In this document: positions 7,921 to 16,333 of the stretch, piece by piece
Numbering within the stretch: position 1 is the stretch's first letter
How the letters are laid out: each line of letters begins with the position of its first letter
NCBI GenBank assembly: GCA_030681645.1
Contig: JAUXRX010000018.1
Span: 248,001-312,000, forward strand
DNA length: 64,000 bases
Source: Archangium sp.
GTDB taxonomy: Bacteria; Myxococcota; Myxococcia; Myxococcales; Myxococcaceae
Reading direction: 5' to 3'
Position numbers and translations under genes: made by a program
The notes under the pieces: generated by a model
Told to the model about the DNA's origin: nothing
What the model saw: the letters and a program-made list of their open reading frames with translations, nothing else
Database searches by the model: none

Positions 7921-9303
7921 ATGACGCAGCTGTCCGAGTTCGAATCTCTTGGCCTCTCCCCCGCCAGTCTCACGGCTCTCACCAAGGCGGGCTACGAGAA
8001 GCCCACGCCCATCCAGGCGCAGACCATTCCCCACGCGCTCGCCGGCAAGGATGTCATCGGCTGCGCGGCCACCGGCACCGGCAAGACCGCGGCCTTCGTG
8101 TTGCCCATCGTCGAGCGGCTGCACAACAAGAAGGGGCTGCGCGCGCTGGTGCTGGCGCCGACCCGCGAGTTGGCGCTGCAGATCGCCGAGCACGCCACCC
8201 GCTTCGGTGCGCCTCACGGCGTGAAGTGCGTGGTGCTCATCGGCGGCGTGGGCATGGGCGCGCAGATCGAAGGGCTCAAGCACGCGAGCATCTGCGTGGC
8301 CACGCCGGGCCGGCTGCTCGACCACATGGGGCAGGGCACCGCGGTGCTCGCAAACATCGAGGTGCTGGTGCTCGACGAGGCCGACCGCTGGCTCGACCTG
8401 GGGTTCAAGCCGCAGCTGACCCGCATCCTCGCGAAGGTGCCGCGCCCGCGGCAGACGATGTTGTTCTCGGCGACCATGGCCGGCGAGGTGGCCGACTTCG
8501 CCCGGGTGAACTCGAAGGACCCGGTGCGTGTCGAGGTGGCCCGCAGCGGCACCACCGCGTCGCGCGCCACCCAGTGCGTGTACGAGGTGGGGCAGAACGA
8601 CAAGACGCCGCTGCTGCTCTCGCTGCTGGGCCAGGGCGAAGAGAGCACGCTGGTCTTCACCCGCACCAAGCGCCGCGCCGACAAGCTGACCAAGTCGCTC
8701 GAGCGCGCCGGGCACGAGGTCGAGCGCATTCACGCCAACCGCAGCCAGTCGCAGCGCAAGTACGCGCTGGACGGCTTCAAGTCGGGGAAGTTCCGCGTGC
8801 TGGTGGCGACTGACATCGCCGCCCGCGGCATCGACGTGGCCGACATCGGGCACGTGGTGAACTTCGACCTGCCCCACGTGCCGGAAGACTACGTGCACCG
8901 CGTCGGCCGCACCGCGCGCGCGGCGGCCAGTGGCCACGCGTCGGCGTTCTGCGCCCCCGAGGAGCGCGACCTGCTGCGCGACATCGAGAAGCTCCTGCGC
9001 AACAAGGTGCCGCGCGCGGAAGTGCCGGTGGAAGACCCGGTCTTCATCGCGGCCGCGGCCGCAGAACGCACGCGCCAGGCCGATCCCGGTCCGCGCTCGC
9101 ACCACCACGGCGTCTCACAGCGTCCGGCCGGTGCTCAGCCCGGTCGCCACGCCCGCTCGCATCCGAAGAAGCCCGGCAGCAGCGGCGGTGGCAGTGGCGG
9201 CGGTGGACACAGCAGCGGTGGTGGCGGTGGCCATGCCGCGGCGACCACGGTCAAGCCCACGGGCCAGTCGCTGTTCCGCGGCGGGCCGCGCGGCCGCAGG
9301 TAA
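7921..9303 (+). CDS. rhlE: DEAD-box RNA helicase, RhlE type
   Basis: 460 aa. All DEAD-box motifs are visible: Q motif GYEKPTPIQAQTIP, motif I AATGTGKT, Ia PTRELALQ, Ib TPGRLLD, II VLDEADRWLDLGF, III SAT, IV LVFTRTKRRAD, V ATDIAARGID, VI HRVGRTAR. The C-terminal ~75 residues are Gly/Ser/His-rich and end in RGGPRGRR, typical of flexible RNA-binding tails. The ATG at 7921 (MTQLSEFESLGLSP) fits family starts; an in-frame GTG at 7897 is less likely. The role is ATP-dependent remodelling of RNA in ribosome assembly or mRNA decay, possibly in the cold. Assignment to the RhlE subgroup is by overall similarity. Confidence 0.9.
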   Translation: MTQLSEFESLGLSPASLTALTKAGYEKPTPIQAQTIPHALAGKDVIGCAATGTGKTAAFVLPIVERLHNKKGLRALVLAPTRELALQIAEHATRFGAPHGVKCVVLIGGVGMGAQIEGLKHASICVATPGRLLDHMGQGTAVLANIEVLVLDEADRWLDLGFKPQLTRILAKVPRPRQTMLFSATMAGEVADFARVNSKDPVRVEVARSGTTASRATQCVYEVGQNDKTPLLLSLLGQGEESTLVFTRTKRRADKLTKSLERAGHEVERIHANRSQSQRKYALDGFKSGKFRVLVATDIAARGIDVADIGHVVNFDLPHVPEDYVHRVGRTARAAASGHASAFCAPEERDLLRDIEKLLRNKVPRAEVPVEDPVFIAAAAAERTRQADPGPRSHHHGVSQRPAGAQPGRHARSHPKKPGSSGGGSGGGGHSSGGGGGHAAATTVKPTGQSLFRGGPRGRR

Positions 9304-9313
9304 TCGTCAGGCT

Positions 9314-9336
9314 GCCTGTGCTCGATTCGCACAGGC
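9314..9336 (+). terminator. Hairpin just after rhlE
   Basis: A perfect 8-bp stem (GCCTGTGC / GCACAGGC) with a 7-nt loop lies 10 bp after the helicase stop. There is no T-run after it, so it may be a weak or Rho-assisted terminator or a 3'-end stabiliser. Confidence 0.4.
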
Positions 9337-9379
9337 CCTCACCTCCGGCAGATGCGTCACTCGCGAGGACGGCGAGTGC

Positions 9380-9597
9380 CTACTGGCAGCCGACGCGGGC
9401 GTCGTCGATCGCGAGATCATCGAGCCAGGCGTCGAGCGTGCCGTTCGAGGCACGTAGGAGATGCTGCCCAGCGCGACGTTGGTGAAGTCAGCCAGGCGCG
9501 CTCCCGTGCGGCCGGTGAGCCGTCGATGAAGAACCGGTAGGCGTCGGTGCCGTCGTTCACGTACCACCTGGCGCAGTGCCAGTTGCCGTCAGCTCAC
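9380..9597 (-). pseudogene. Decayed C-terminus of a LamG/concanavalin-like surface protein
   Basis: Read on the minus strand, three frames in turn give the end of a LamG-type domain. The pieces are DGNWHCARWYVNDGTDAYRF then FIDG, followed by LTGRTGARLADFTNVALG then SISYV, then NGTLDAWLDDLAIDDARV and GCQ plus stop at 9380. The two frame changes each look like one missing base (near the FIDG/LTG junction and near the YVP/NGT junction). The conserved part stops near 9597, where in-frame stops appear, so the N-terminal portion is absent. It fills most of the otherwise gene-free 9304-9654 stretch. Assembly indels are possible, but two within ~150 bp plus the truncation favour a true relic. Confidence 0.6.
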
Positions 9598-9654
9598 GTC
9601 AGGAGTCGCGCACGCCGGGCCGATCATTCGTCGGCACCGTCACGGCGCTACGCT

Positions 9655-10202
9655 TCAAGTCGCCGCTTTCAGCTTGTCCTTGATCACCGCGGCCAGGATC
9701 TTCGGCTTGAAGCCCAGCGCCGCCGCCTTCCCGCGCGCCTCTTCGGCCGCGACCGCGTCACCGCGCATCGCCGCCAGCACCGCGAGATTGCCCCAGGGCA
9801 CCGCGTAGCCGGCGTCGTGCTCGAGGGCGGCCTTGAAGTGGGTGGACGCGTCGTCGAGCTTTCCCTGCTCGAGGCGCACCGCGCCCAGGGTGTTGCGTGA
9901 GGCCGCCAGCGCGTCCGAGGTGTAGAGCCCGACCGCAAGCGCTGCGAGGGCGCGCTTCCAGCCGGCCTGCGAGAGCGCGCGCTCGAACGCCGCCAGTTCC
10001 GTCGCTGCCGCGTCGAAGTCCTTCTTCCGCAACAGGGCGCGTGCCCGGTGAAACGGCGCCGTCACCCAGAGGGCGAGGGCCACGAAGGGAACCGCGAGGG
10101 CGGTGGCCGCCCAGAGCGCCGCGTCCGGCAGCCGGGGCGCGGCGAAGAACGCCGCGACCATGAACCCGGCCACCAGCAACCGGTTGCGAACGGGCCTCGT
10201 CA

Positions 10203-10203
<1 letters not shown>
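9655..10203 (-). CDS. TPR-containing membrane protein
   Basis: 182 aa. Two N-terminal hydrophobic helices (LLVAGFMVAAFFAA, ALWAATALAVPFVALALWV) are followed by ~115 residues of helical repeats with TPR spacing (RNTLGAVRLEQGKLDDASTH, AVPWGNLAVLAAMRGDAVAA). It therefore probably exposes a protein-binding scaffold on one side of the membrane. The ATG shares one base with the stop of the carboxylase gene (TGATG), so it is co-translated with it. A TPR partner for an acyl-CoA carboxylase subunit is not a known requirement; function is undefined. Confidence 0.75.
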
Positions 10204-11765
<1,562 letters not shown>

Positions 11766-11806
11766 GGCGCGCGGGACGTACCAGACCGCGCGACCGTTGG
11801 CTCACA

Positions 11807-12238
11807 CTACGGTTGGCAGGTGACGAGACCGCCGCTCACCGAGCAGGTGCGGCAGGTGTTGGTCTTGAGGAACACCCCGTCGCGACACTCGAGGGTGCCC
11901 AGGCCATCGGCGGTGCACAACCCGCGGCCTTCGGCAGACGACGCACACGCGTCACCCTCGAGGCTGCCGGTCATGTCGCAGGTCACCACGCCGTTGGCCC
12001 TGGCGCAGCCACCCGGGCCGCGGCAGGGGAGGGCGACCCAGTGTTCCAGCTTGCACTCGAGGGCAACCGCGGCGGACTCGCACGAGAAGCCGGCGGCCGA
12101 GCACGGCGCTCCGAGCATCGGAGCGGGAACACACCCTCCGTCGGCGCCGGGCGAGCCCCCATCGCAAGGTCCGGCATCGGCCGTGTTCATCGAAGAACCA
12201 CAACCGCAGGCGAGCAACGCGATGAGCACGATCCTCAT
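11807..12238 (-). CDS. Small Cys-rich lipoprotein
   Basis: 143 aa. Lipoprotein signal MRIVLIALLACGCGSS with the lipobox Cys at position 11 or 13. The mature part is Cys-rich (about 12 Cys) and Gly/Asp-rich, including GPCDGGSPGADGGC, a spacer typical of myxobacterial lipoproteins, then paired Cys motifs such as CESAAVALEC and CRTCSVSGGLVTC, likely disulfide-bonded. The ATG at 12238 is preferred over an in-frame GTG at 12247. It starts 13 bp after the PAP2 gene stop and is probably in the same operon. No function is assignable. Confidence 0.7.
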   Translation of the reverse strand: MRIVLIALLACGCGSSMNTADAGPCDGGSPGADGGCVPAPMLGAPCSAAGFSCESAAVALECKLEHWVALPCRGPGGCARANGVVTCDMTGSLEGDACASSAEGRGLCTADGLGTLECRDGVFLKTNTCRTCSVSGGLVTCQP

Positions 12239-12250
12239 GCGCGGCACCTA

Positions 12251-12766
12251 TCACACCAAGCGGGCGACTCCGCCTGCGACGAGCCCCAGGGTGGCGCCGG
12301 CCATGACGTCGAGCGGGTAGTGCACCCCGAGGTACACGCGAGAGAACCCGACCAGCGCGGCGAAAGCCGAAGCGAGCAAGCCCAGCCCACTTCCTTCACC
12401 GGCCCACGCGACGGCGAGGGCGACCGACGCGGCGGTGTGCCCCGAAGGAAACGAGAACGCATCAGGGTTCTGCACGAGCGCGGTAAACCCGAGGATCCCG
12501 GCGTTGGGCCGCCTGCGCTTCGACAAGCGCTTGACCACCTGGGCGAGCAGCGCTGCGAGGCCCGAGCCCAGCATCAGCATCCAGCCGAGGTGCCTGGTGT
12601 ACGCGGTCCCCACGAGCAGGAGCACCAGGCCCATGAACGTGAGGCTCTGAGCATCTCCGAGGTGGGTCACTCCGCGCAGGGCGCGAGTCACCACCGGCCG
12701 CTGCAGCCGGCTCACAGCCACCAGCAGCGCCTCATCCCACGCCAGCACTCGTCGGAGTTTTTCCAC
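12251..12766 (-). CDS. PAP2-family lipid phosphatase
   Basis: 171 aa. The three PAP2 phosphatase motifs are present: KRLSKRRRP (K-x6-RP, ~79-87), FPSGHTA (PSGH, ~105-111) and SRVYLGVHYPLDV (SR-x5-H-x3-D, ~142-154). Hydrophobic helices around them place the active site at the membrane surface. The family dephosphorylates phosphatidate, undecaprenyl diphosphate or related lipids; the substrate cannot be told here. It lies downstream of the gene ending at 12992, with a repeat-rich spacer between. Confidence 0.88.
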   Translation of the reverse strand: MEKLRRVLAWDEALLVAVSRLQRPVVTRALRGVTHLGDAQSLTFMGLVLLLVGTAYTRHLGWMLMLGSGLAALLAQVVKRLSKRRRPNAGILGFTALVQNPDAFSFPSGHTAASVALAVAWAGEGSGLGLLASAFAALVGFSRVYLGVHYPLDVMAGATLGLVAGGVARLV

Positions 12767-12787
12767 GCTGCACTTCTCTCATCGCCG

Positions 12788-12799
12788 CGGGGCGCCCCG
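12788..12799. repeat. 12-bp perfect palindrome CGGGGCGCCCCG
   Basis: A self-complementary 12-mer lies 21 bp upstream of the PAP2 start, inside a looser CATCG...CGATG pair. It could act as an operator or small hairpin, but GC-rich DNA gives such runs by chance. Confidence 0.3.
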
Positions 12800-12854
12800 A
12801 TGAAGCCCCGGCAACATTCCGGTGACCACGAATCCAAGAACCCAAGAGCCGAAA

Positions 12855-12990
12855 CCGCCCCCCGAAACTCAAACCGAAACCGGCAAACCCGAAACCGAAA
12901 CCGAAACCGGCAAACCCGAAACCGCCCCCGTGCCCGATCCCGAAGCCGATCGCGATCCCGATCCCGATCCCCAGCCCCAGCCCCAGCCCA
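12855..12990. repeat. Degenerate hexanucleotide repeat tract with G-quadruplex block
   Basis: The plus strand passes through three successive hexamer families: CCGAAA (about ten imperfect copies), then CCCGAT, then CCCCAG. The last block (12969-12989) gives the minus strand four G-runs of 3-4 separated by 2-nt CT loops, a canonical intramolecular G-quadruplex motif. It begins two bases after the TAG stop of the minus-strand gene at 12992, so it would lie in that mRNA's 3' region and in the leader of the PAP2 gene. No coding pattern is visible. Confidence 0.75.
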
Positions 12991-12991
12991 C

Positions 12992-14362
12992 CTAACGAAC
13001 CCCCGCATCCCCCACAAACTTCTCCTCATCCAACTGCCACACCACCCGCCCGGAATGCGCTCCGCCCCCCGCCGAATCCAGAAACCCGCTCACCCTCTCC
13101 GACGCCAGCAACAGCGGCCCCAGCTCAGTCCCCGCAGCCACCAGCCCCGCCAGCTCCGGCGCCTGCACCGCCTCGAGCAACGGCACCTGCTGCAGCCCCT
13201 TCGCCACCAGCTTCGGATCAACCTCGAACTCGACGCCGTGCCCCTGCTTCCCCGCCGCCTTCGCCAACGCGGCGACCGCCCTCGCCCTCACCTCCGCGTC
13301 ATTCGCCACCACCAGCACCATCCCCTCGAGCGTCACGCTGAGCGAGCCTTCGCGAAACGCGAGCGCCTTCGGGTCGAGCTTCGCCAGCAGGGCGGCCACC
13401 GCGACGGCATCAGACACCTCGACCAGCAGCGCCGAGCGCAGGGCGAAGAACCGGGCCTCGCGCGTGCGCAGCCCGCTGGTGACCCTGGCGTGGCTCACCA
13501 GCACCGCCGCGTTGCCGGTGAACGACGGCGCCGCCTCACGCGCCAGCGGCAGCAGCGTCGCCGAGCCGGGAAACTGCCGCACCGCCTGCTCCACCAGGTT
13601 GAGCACCTGCGCCTTCGCCACCCGCGCGCGGATCACCGCCATGCCCGGCGTGGAGAACGCGCCCAGCGGCGAGGCCCCCGCGCCCGCCAGTTGCGCCAGC
13701 GGCAAGCCCTTCGACCGGCCGTCGACCGTGAGCGCCAGGTCCTTCGCGTTGAGCGACAGCACCCCGTGCTGCGAGCCACCGGGGGCGATCACCTGCACCA
13801 CCCCCGGCACCTTCGCCGCGAGCACGAAGCCCGGCCCCTGCGCAGGCTTCGTCACGATCCGGCTCAGCATCGGGAACGAGGTCTCCACCGAGCGGCCGTG
13901 GCCCGAGATCGCGCACGATTCCCTGCCGTGCAGCACGTAGGCGGCGAGCACGCGCCCGAGCGGATCGCGGGTGGCGTACACCGACACGCCCGCCTCGACC
14001 TTCTCGAACACCTCCCCCAGCCGCGCCAGCTTCGCGTCGGCGGCCTTCCGGTACTTCTCGGCGTCGCTCACCGTCACGCACGCGATCGACGCGTCGCCCA
14101 GGCGCGAGCTGGTGAGGCCCGCGCCCGGGTCGATGCCCACCAGCGCCAGCGCTGGCCTGCTGGTGACGTCGACGTCGATGAGCGGGTGCGCGTCTGCGCG
14201 CCACGCCTCGGGCCGCAGCAACACCGAGCGTGAACCGGCCGCGGTGAAGAACGGGAGCAGCTGGTTCACCTGCTCGAGCTTCGGCACCCACGCCACCACC
14301 TCGGCCTCGGCGGGCGCGCGTGGAGCCTGCAGCACGCTGATCAGCAGCAGCGAAAAAATCAT
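12992..14362 (-). CDS. Secreted protein of unknown function
   Basis: 456 aa with an N-terminal signal peptide (MIFSLLLISVLQAPRAPAEA). The ATG at 14362 is used because the upstream frame is not signal-like. The body is alpha/beta with regular hydrophobic strands and only two Cys (SIACVTVSD, GRESCAISGHG). It has long helical stretches near the C-terminus (EVRARAVAALAKAAGKQGHG) and ends VVWQLDEEKFVGDAGVR. I do not recognise a named domain; the layout recalls periplasmic proteins that compare two repeated alpha/beta halves. It is divergent from the Lys-rich protein gene at 14473 and is followed by the repeat/G-quadruplex tract. Confidence 0.75.
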   Translation of the reverse strand: MIFSLLLISVLQAPRAPAEAEVVAWVPKLEQVNQLLPFFTAAGSRSVLLRPEAWRADAHPLIDVDVTSRPALALVGIDPGAGLTSSRLGDASIACVTVSDAEKYRKAADAKLARLGEVFEKVEAGVSVYATRDPLGRVLAAYVLHGRESCAISGHGRSVETSFPMLSRIVTKPAQGPGFVLAAKVPGVVQVIAPGGSQHGVLSLNAKDLALTVDGRSKGLPLAQLAGAGASPLGAFSTPGMAVIRARVAKAQVLNLVEQAVRQFPGSATLLPLAREAAPSFTGNAAVLVSHARVTSGLRTREARFFALRSALLVEVSDAVAVAALLAKLDPKALAFREGSLSVTLEGMVLVVANDAEVRARAVAALAKAAGKQGHGVEFEVDPKLVAKGLQQVPLLEAVQAPELAGLVAAGTELGPLLLASERVSGFLDSAGGGAHSGRVVWQLDEEKFVGDAGVR

Positions 14363-14472
14363 GCGCTGATCAGAGCAGGCTGGAGTCGCGCCGGGGCCGA
14401 TTTTTCGGGGCCCCACGCGATTTTCGAAGAGTGTATGGTGCGCGCCCTCTCATCACGCAACAGGAGTCATCC

Positions 14473-14979
14473 ATGGCCTTCAAGGCATCCAGGGCAAAGT
14501 CAGGGCTGTTCGAAATCCACGGTCTCGAGGCGTTCATCGAGAAGAAGCTCGCCGAGCTCAAGCGCGCGTTCGGGGTCACCCCCGGCAAGGCCGCTCCGAA
14601 GAAGGCGGCGAAGCCGGCCCCCAGGGCAGCTCCCGCGAAGAAGGCGGCCGTCTCGAAGAAGGACCCGCTCGCCCAGGTGCTCGCGTCGCTCGAGGCGCAC
14701 CCGAAGAAGGCGGGGCTGATCAAGGCCGGCAAGCAGAAGGACCAGCTGCTGCGCTCGCTCATTCCCCTCTACGTCGCGCGTGGCGCGGTCGAGGTCTCGT
14801 CGGGCACCACCTCGAAGTTCTGGGCGAAGCACGGCGTGGTGTACGCCGCGCCGAACGTCGCCAAGGCACTGCGTGAGCACGTCGGCTACGCCCGCCGCAC
14901 CGCGAAGGGGCCGCAGATCACCCCCAACGGCATCAAGTACGTCGAGCAGGCGCTGAGCGGTAAGCGCAAGGCCGCCTGA
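14473..14979 (+). CDS. Lys/Ala-rich histone-like basic protein
   Basis: 168 aa. A short N-terminal segment (FKASRAKSGLFEIHGLEAFI) is followed at ~38-62 by a Lys-Ala-Pro stretch (GKAAPKKAAKPAPRAAP, AKKAAVSKK) like histone H1 tails and bacterial AlgP/Hc-type proteins. A compact C-terminal region (~63-160) contains KQKDQLLRSLIPLYVARG and RTAKGPQITPNGIKYVEQAL. A good ribosome site (CAGGAG, 14461-14466) precedes the ATG. The composition suggests nucleic-acid or nucleoid binding (inferred). The C-terminal region could be a winged-helix-like fold, but I cannot name it. Confidence 0.75.
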   Translation: MAFKASRAKSGLFEIHGLEAFIEKKLAELKRAFGVTPGKAAPKKAAKPAPRAAPAKKAAVSKKDPLAQVLASLEAHPKKAGLIKAGKQKDQLLRSLIPLYVARGAVEVSSGTTSKFWAKHGVVYAAPNVAKALREHVGYARRTAKGPQITPNGIKYVEQALSGKRKAA

Positions 14980-14993
14980 CCTCTCGTCGCAGA

Positions 14994-15710
14994 GTGCAGC
15001 CCCGGGCCTTTCCCCGAGGCGCGCTGCTGGTGTGCCTCGGGCTGGCCTGCGGGCCGCGCCCGATCACGGACGAGTTCATCCTGGCGAAGGTCAGCTGGGA
15101 GTTCGACGTCACCGCGCGCTGCTTCGTGGTGCGCGCGTCGGCGGAAGGTCGCGCTCCGCGCACCACCCGGCCGATGCTGCGGGGCGAGGCGGAGGAGCTC
15201 GACGTCGCCATCTACCGCGACGACGACCCGCGCGAGGTCACCCTCGAGGCGCTGGGCTTCGCCGACGAGGGCTGCCTCGAGCCGACGGGCGAACGGAGCG
15301 AGCCGCAGCAGGCGTCCTTCGTCAAGCGCGGCTCGAAGTCCCTGGTCGAGCTGAAGGTGGCGGTGCCGATCGCCATGGGCATGGACGTCGACGGCGATGG
15401 CGCGCCCACGCCTGCCGATTGCGATGACGGCAACCCGGCGGTGAAGCCCGGCCTGCCCGAGGCGTGTGGCGACACCTTCGACAACGACTGCGACAACACG
15501 CTCGACTGCGCCGATTCCGACTGCCCGGGGAAGTCGTGCGGGGTCGGGGTGAGCTGCAAGGGCGCGCGCTGCGGCGAAGACGCGTGCGGCAACAACATCG
15601 ACGACGACCTCGACGGGCAGGTGGACTGCGCTGATCAGGACTGTGATCTCCAGAGCTGCGGCGGTGGGGCCGGGACCTGCCGTTTCGCTTCGGACGGGGG
15701 CTGCCAGTGA
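14994..15710 (+). CDS. Lipoprotein with MopE-like metal-binding motifs
   Basis: 238 aa, GTG start. Signal and lipobox are AFPRGALLVCLGLACG (LGLAC). Residues ~25-130 form a beta-rich unknown domain. From ~132 it has DVDGDGAPTPADCDDGNPAV, DTFDNDCDNTLDCADSDCPG and NNIDDDLDGQVDCADQDCDL. These are the Asp/Cys-rich calcium-binding pattern known from MopE-type and related extracellular proteins of Myxococcota. The stop overlaps the next gene's GTG (GTGA), so a signal-peptidase-like protein is translated with it. Calcium binding is inferred from the motif. Confidence 0.8.
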   Translation: MQPRAFPRGALLVCLGLACGPRPITDEFILAKVSWEFDVTARCFVVRASAEGRAPRTTRPMLRGEAEELDVAIYRDDDPREVTLEALGFADEGCLEPTGERSEPQQASFVKRGSKSLVELKVAVPIAMGMDVDGDGAPTPADCDDGNPAVKPGLPEACGDTFDNDCDNTLDCADSDCPGKSCGVGVSCKGARCGEDACGNNIDDDLDGQVDCADQDCDLQSCGGGAGTCRFASDGGCQ

Positions 15711-16129
15711 GTGACGTGCACGAAGCGCTGCTGCGGGGCCTCGCGCCGGGGGCGCAGATGTGGCTGCGTGCGGCGGGGAACAGCCTCTGGCCGCTCTTGC
15801 GTGACGGCGACTCGCTGCGGGTCGAGCGCATCGACGAGGCGGGGCTGCGGCCAGGCGAGGTGGCGGTGGTGAAGTTGCCTGGCGGCGTGCTCGCGGCGCA
15901 CCTGGTCGCGTCGCTCGCGCCGCTGCGCACCTCGTCCAGCGTGGGGGTGCTCGATCCGCTTCCGCTCGAGGCGCTCGGCCGCGTGGTCGGCTTCCGCCGC
16001 AACGGCGTGGTGCACGACTGGCCAGGCTTCAGCCGCCTCGTGCTCCGGTTTCTTCCGGCCACGGCGCTGATCCTCAAGCGGGTCCCGCTCGCGAAACGAG
16101 CAGTGCGGCTGCTTCGACGGAACAGTTGA
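15707..16129 (+). CDS. S24/S26-like peptidase-fold protein
   Basis: 140 aa, GTG start in a GTGA overlap with the preceding lipoprotein gene. The N-terminus reads MWLRAAGNSLWPLLRDGDSL, the S26/S24 box 1 (G-x-S-x-x-P-x-x-x-x-G-D) with its catalytic Ser. It is followed by LRPGEVAVVKLPGGVLAAHL, the usual GD-V-V...H stretch. A second active-site Lys is plausible in VVKLPGG, though spacing is shorter than in leader peptidases. No transmembrane anchor is evident. Related short proteins occur beside peptide or sorting systems in many bacteria; the substrate here is unknown. Confidence 0.7.
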   Translation: MSDVHEALLRGLAPGAQMWLRAAGNSLWPLLRDGDSLRVERIDEAGLRPGEVAVVKLPGGVLAAHLVASLAPLRTSSSVGVLDPLPLEALGRVVGFRRNGVVHDWPGFSRLVLRFLPATALILKRVPLAKRAVRLLRRNS

Positions 16130-16333
16130 GGTTGCCGCGGCGAGGTCACCTGGCACCCGCCGTCGACCGATGACCCACGCCCAACACGCCGTAACTCGAC
16201 CGGACTTCCCGCTTTCTGATCCTCGGATGGGGCCCGACCTACCCGGCAAGGTGGGAGAAAGACTCATACTTTTGGGGATTTTTGATGGGGCTACAAGTGG
16301 CCGGCCACCCCCGTCTCGGTTAGTCTGCGCCCG

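Noticed and set aside
12855..12990. Possible CRISPR array
   Set aside because: Repeats are 6-mers without spacers and no cas genes are present; it is a short tandem repeat.
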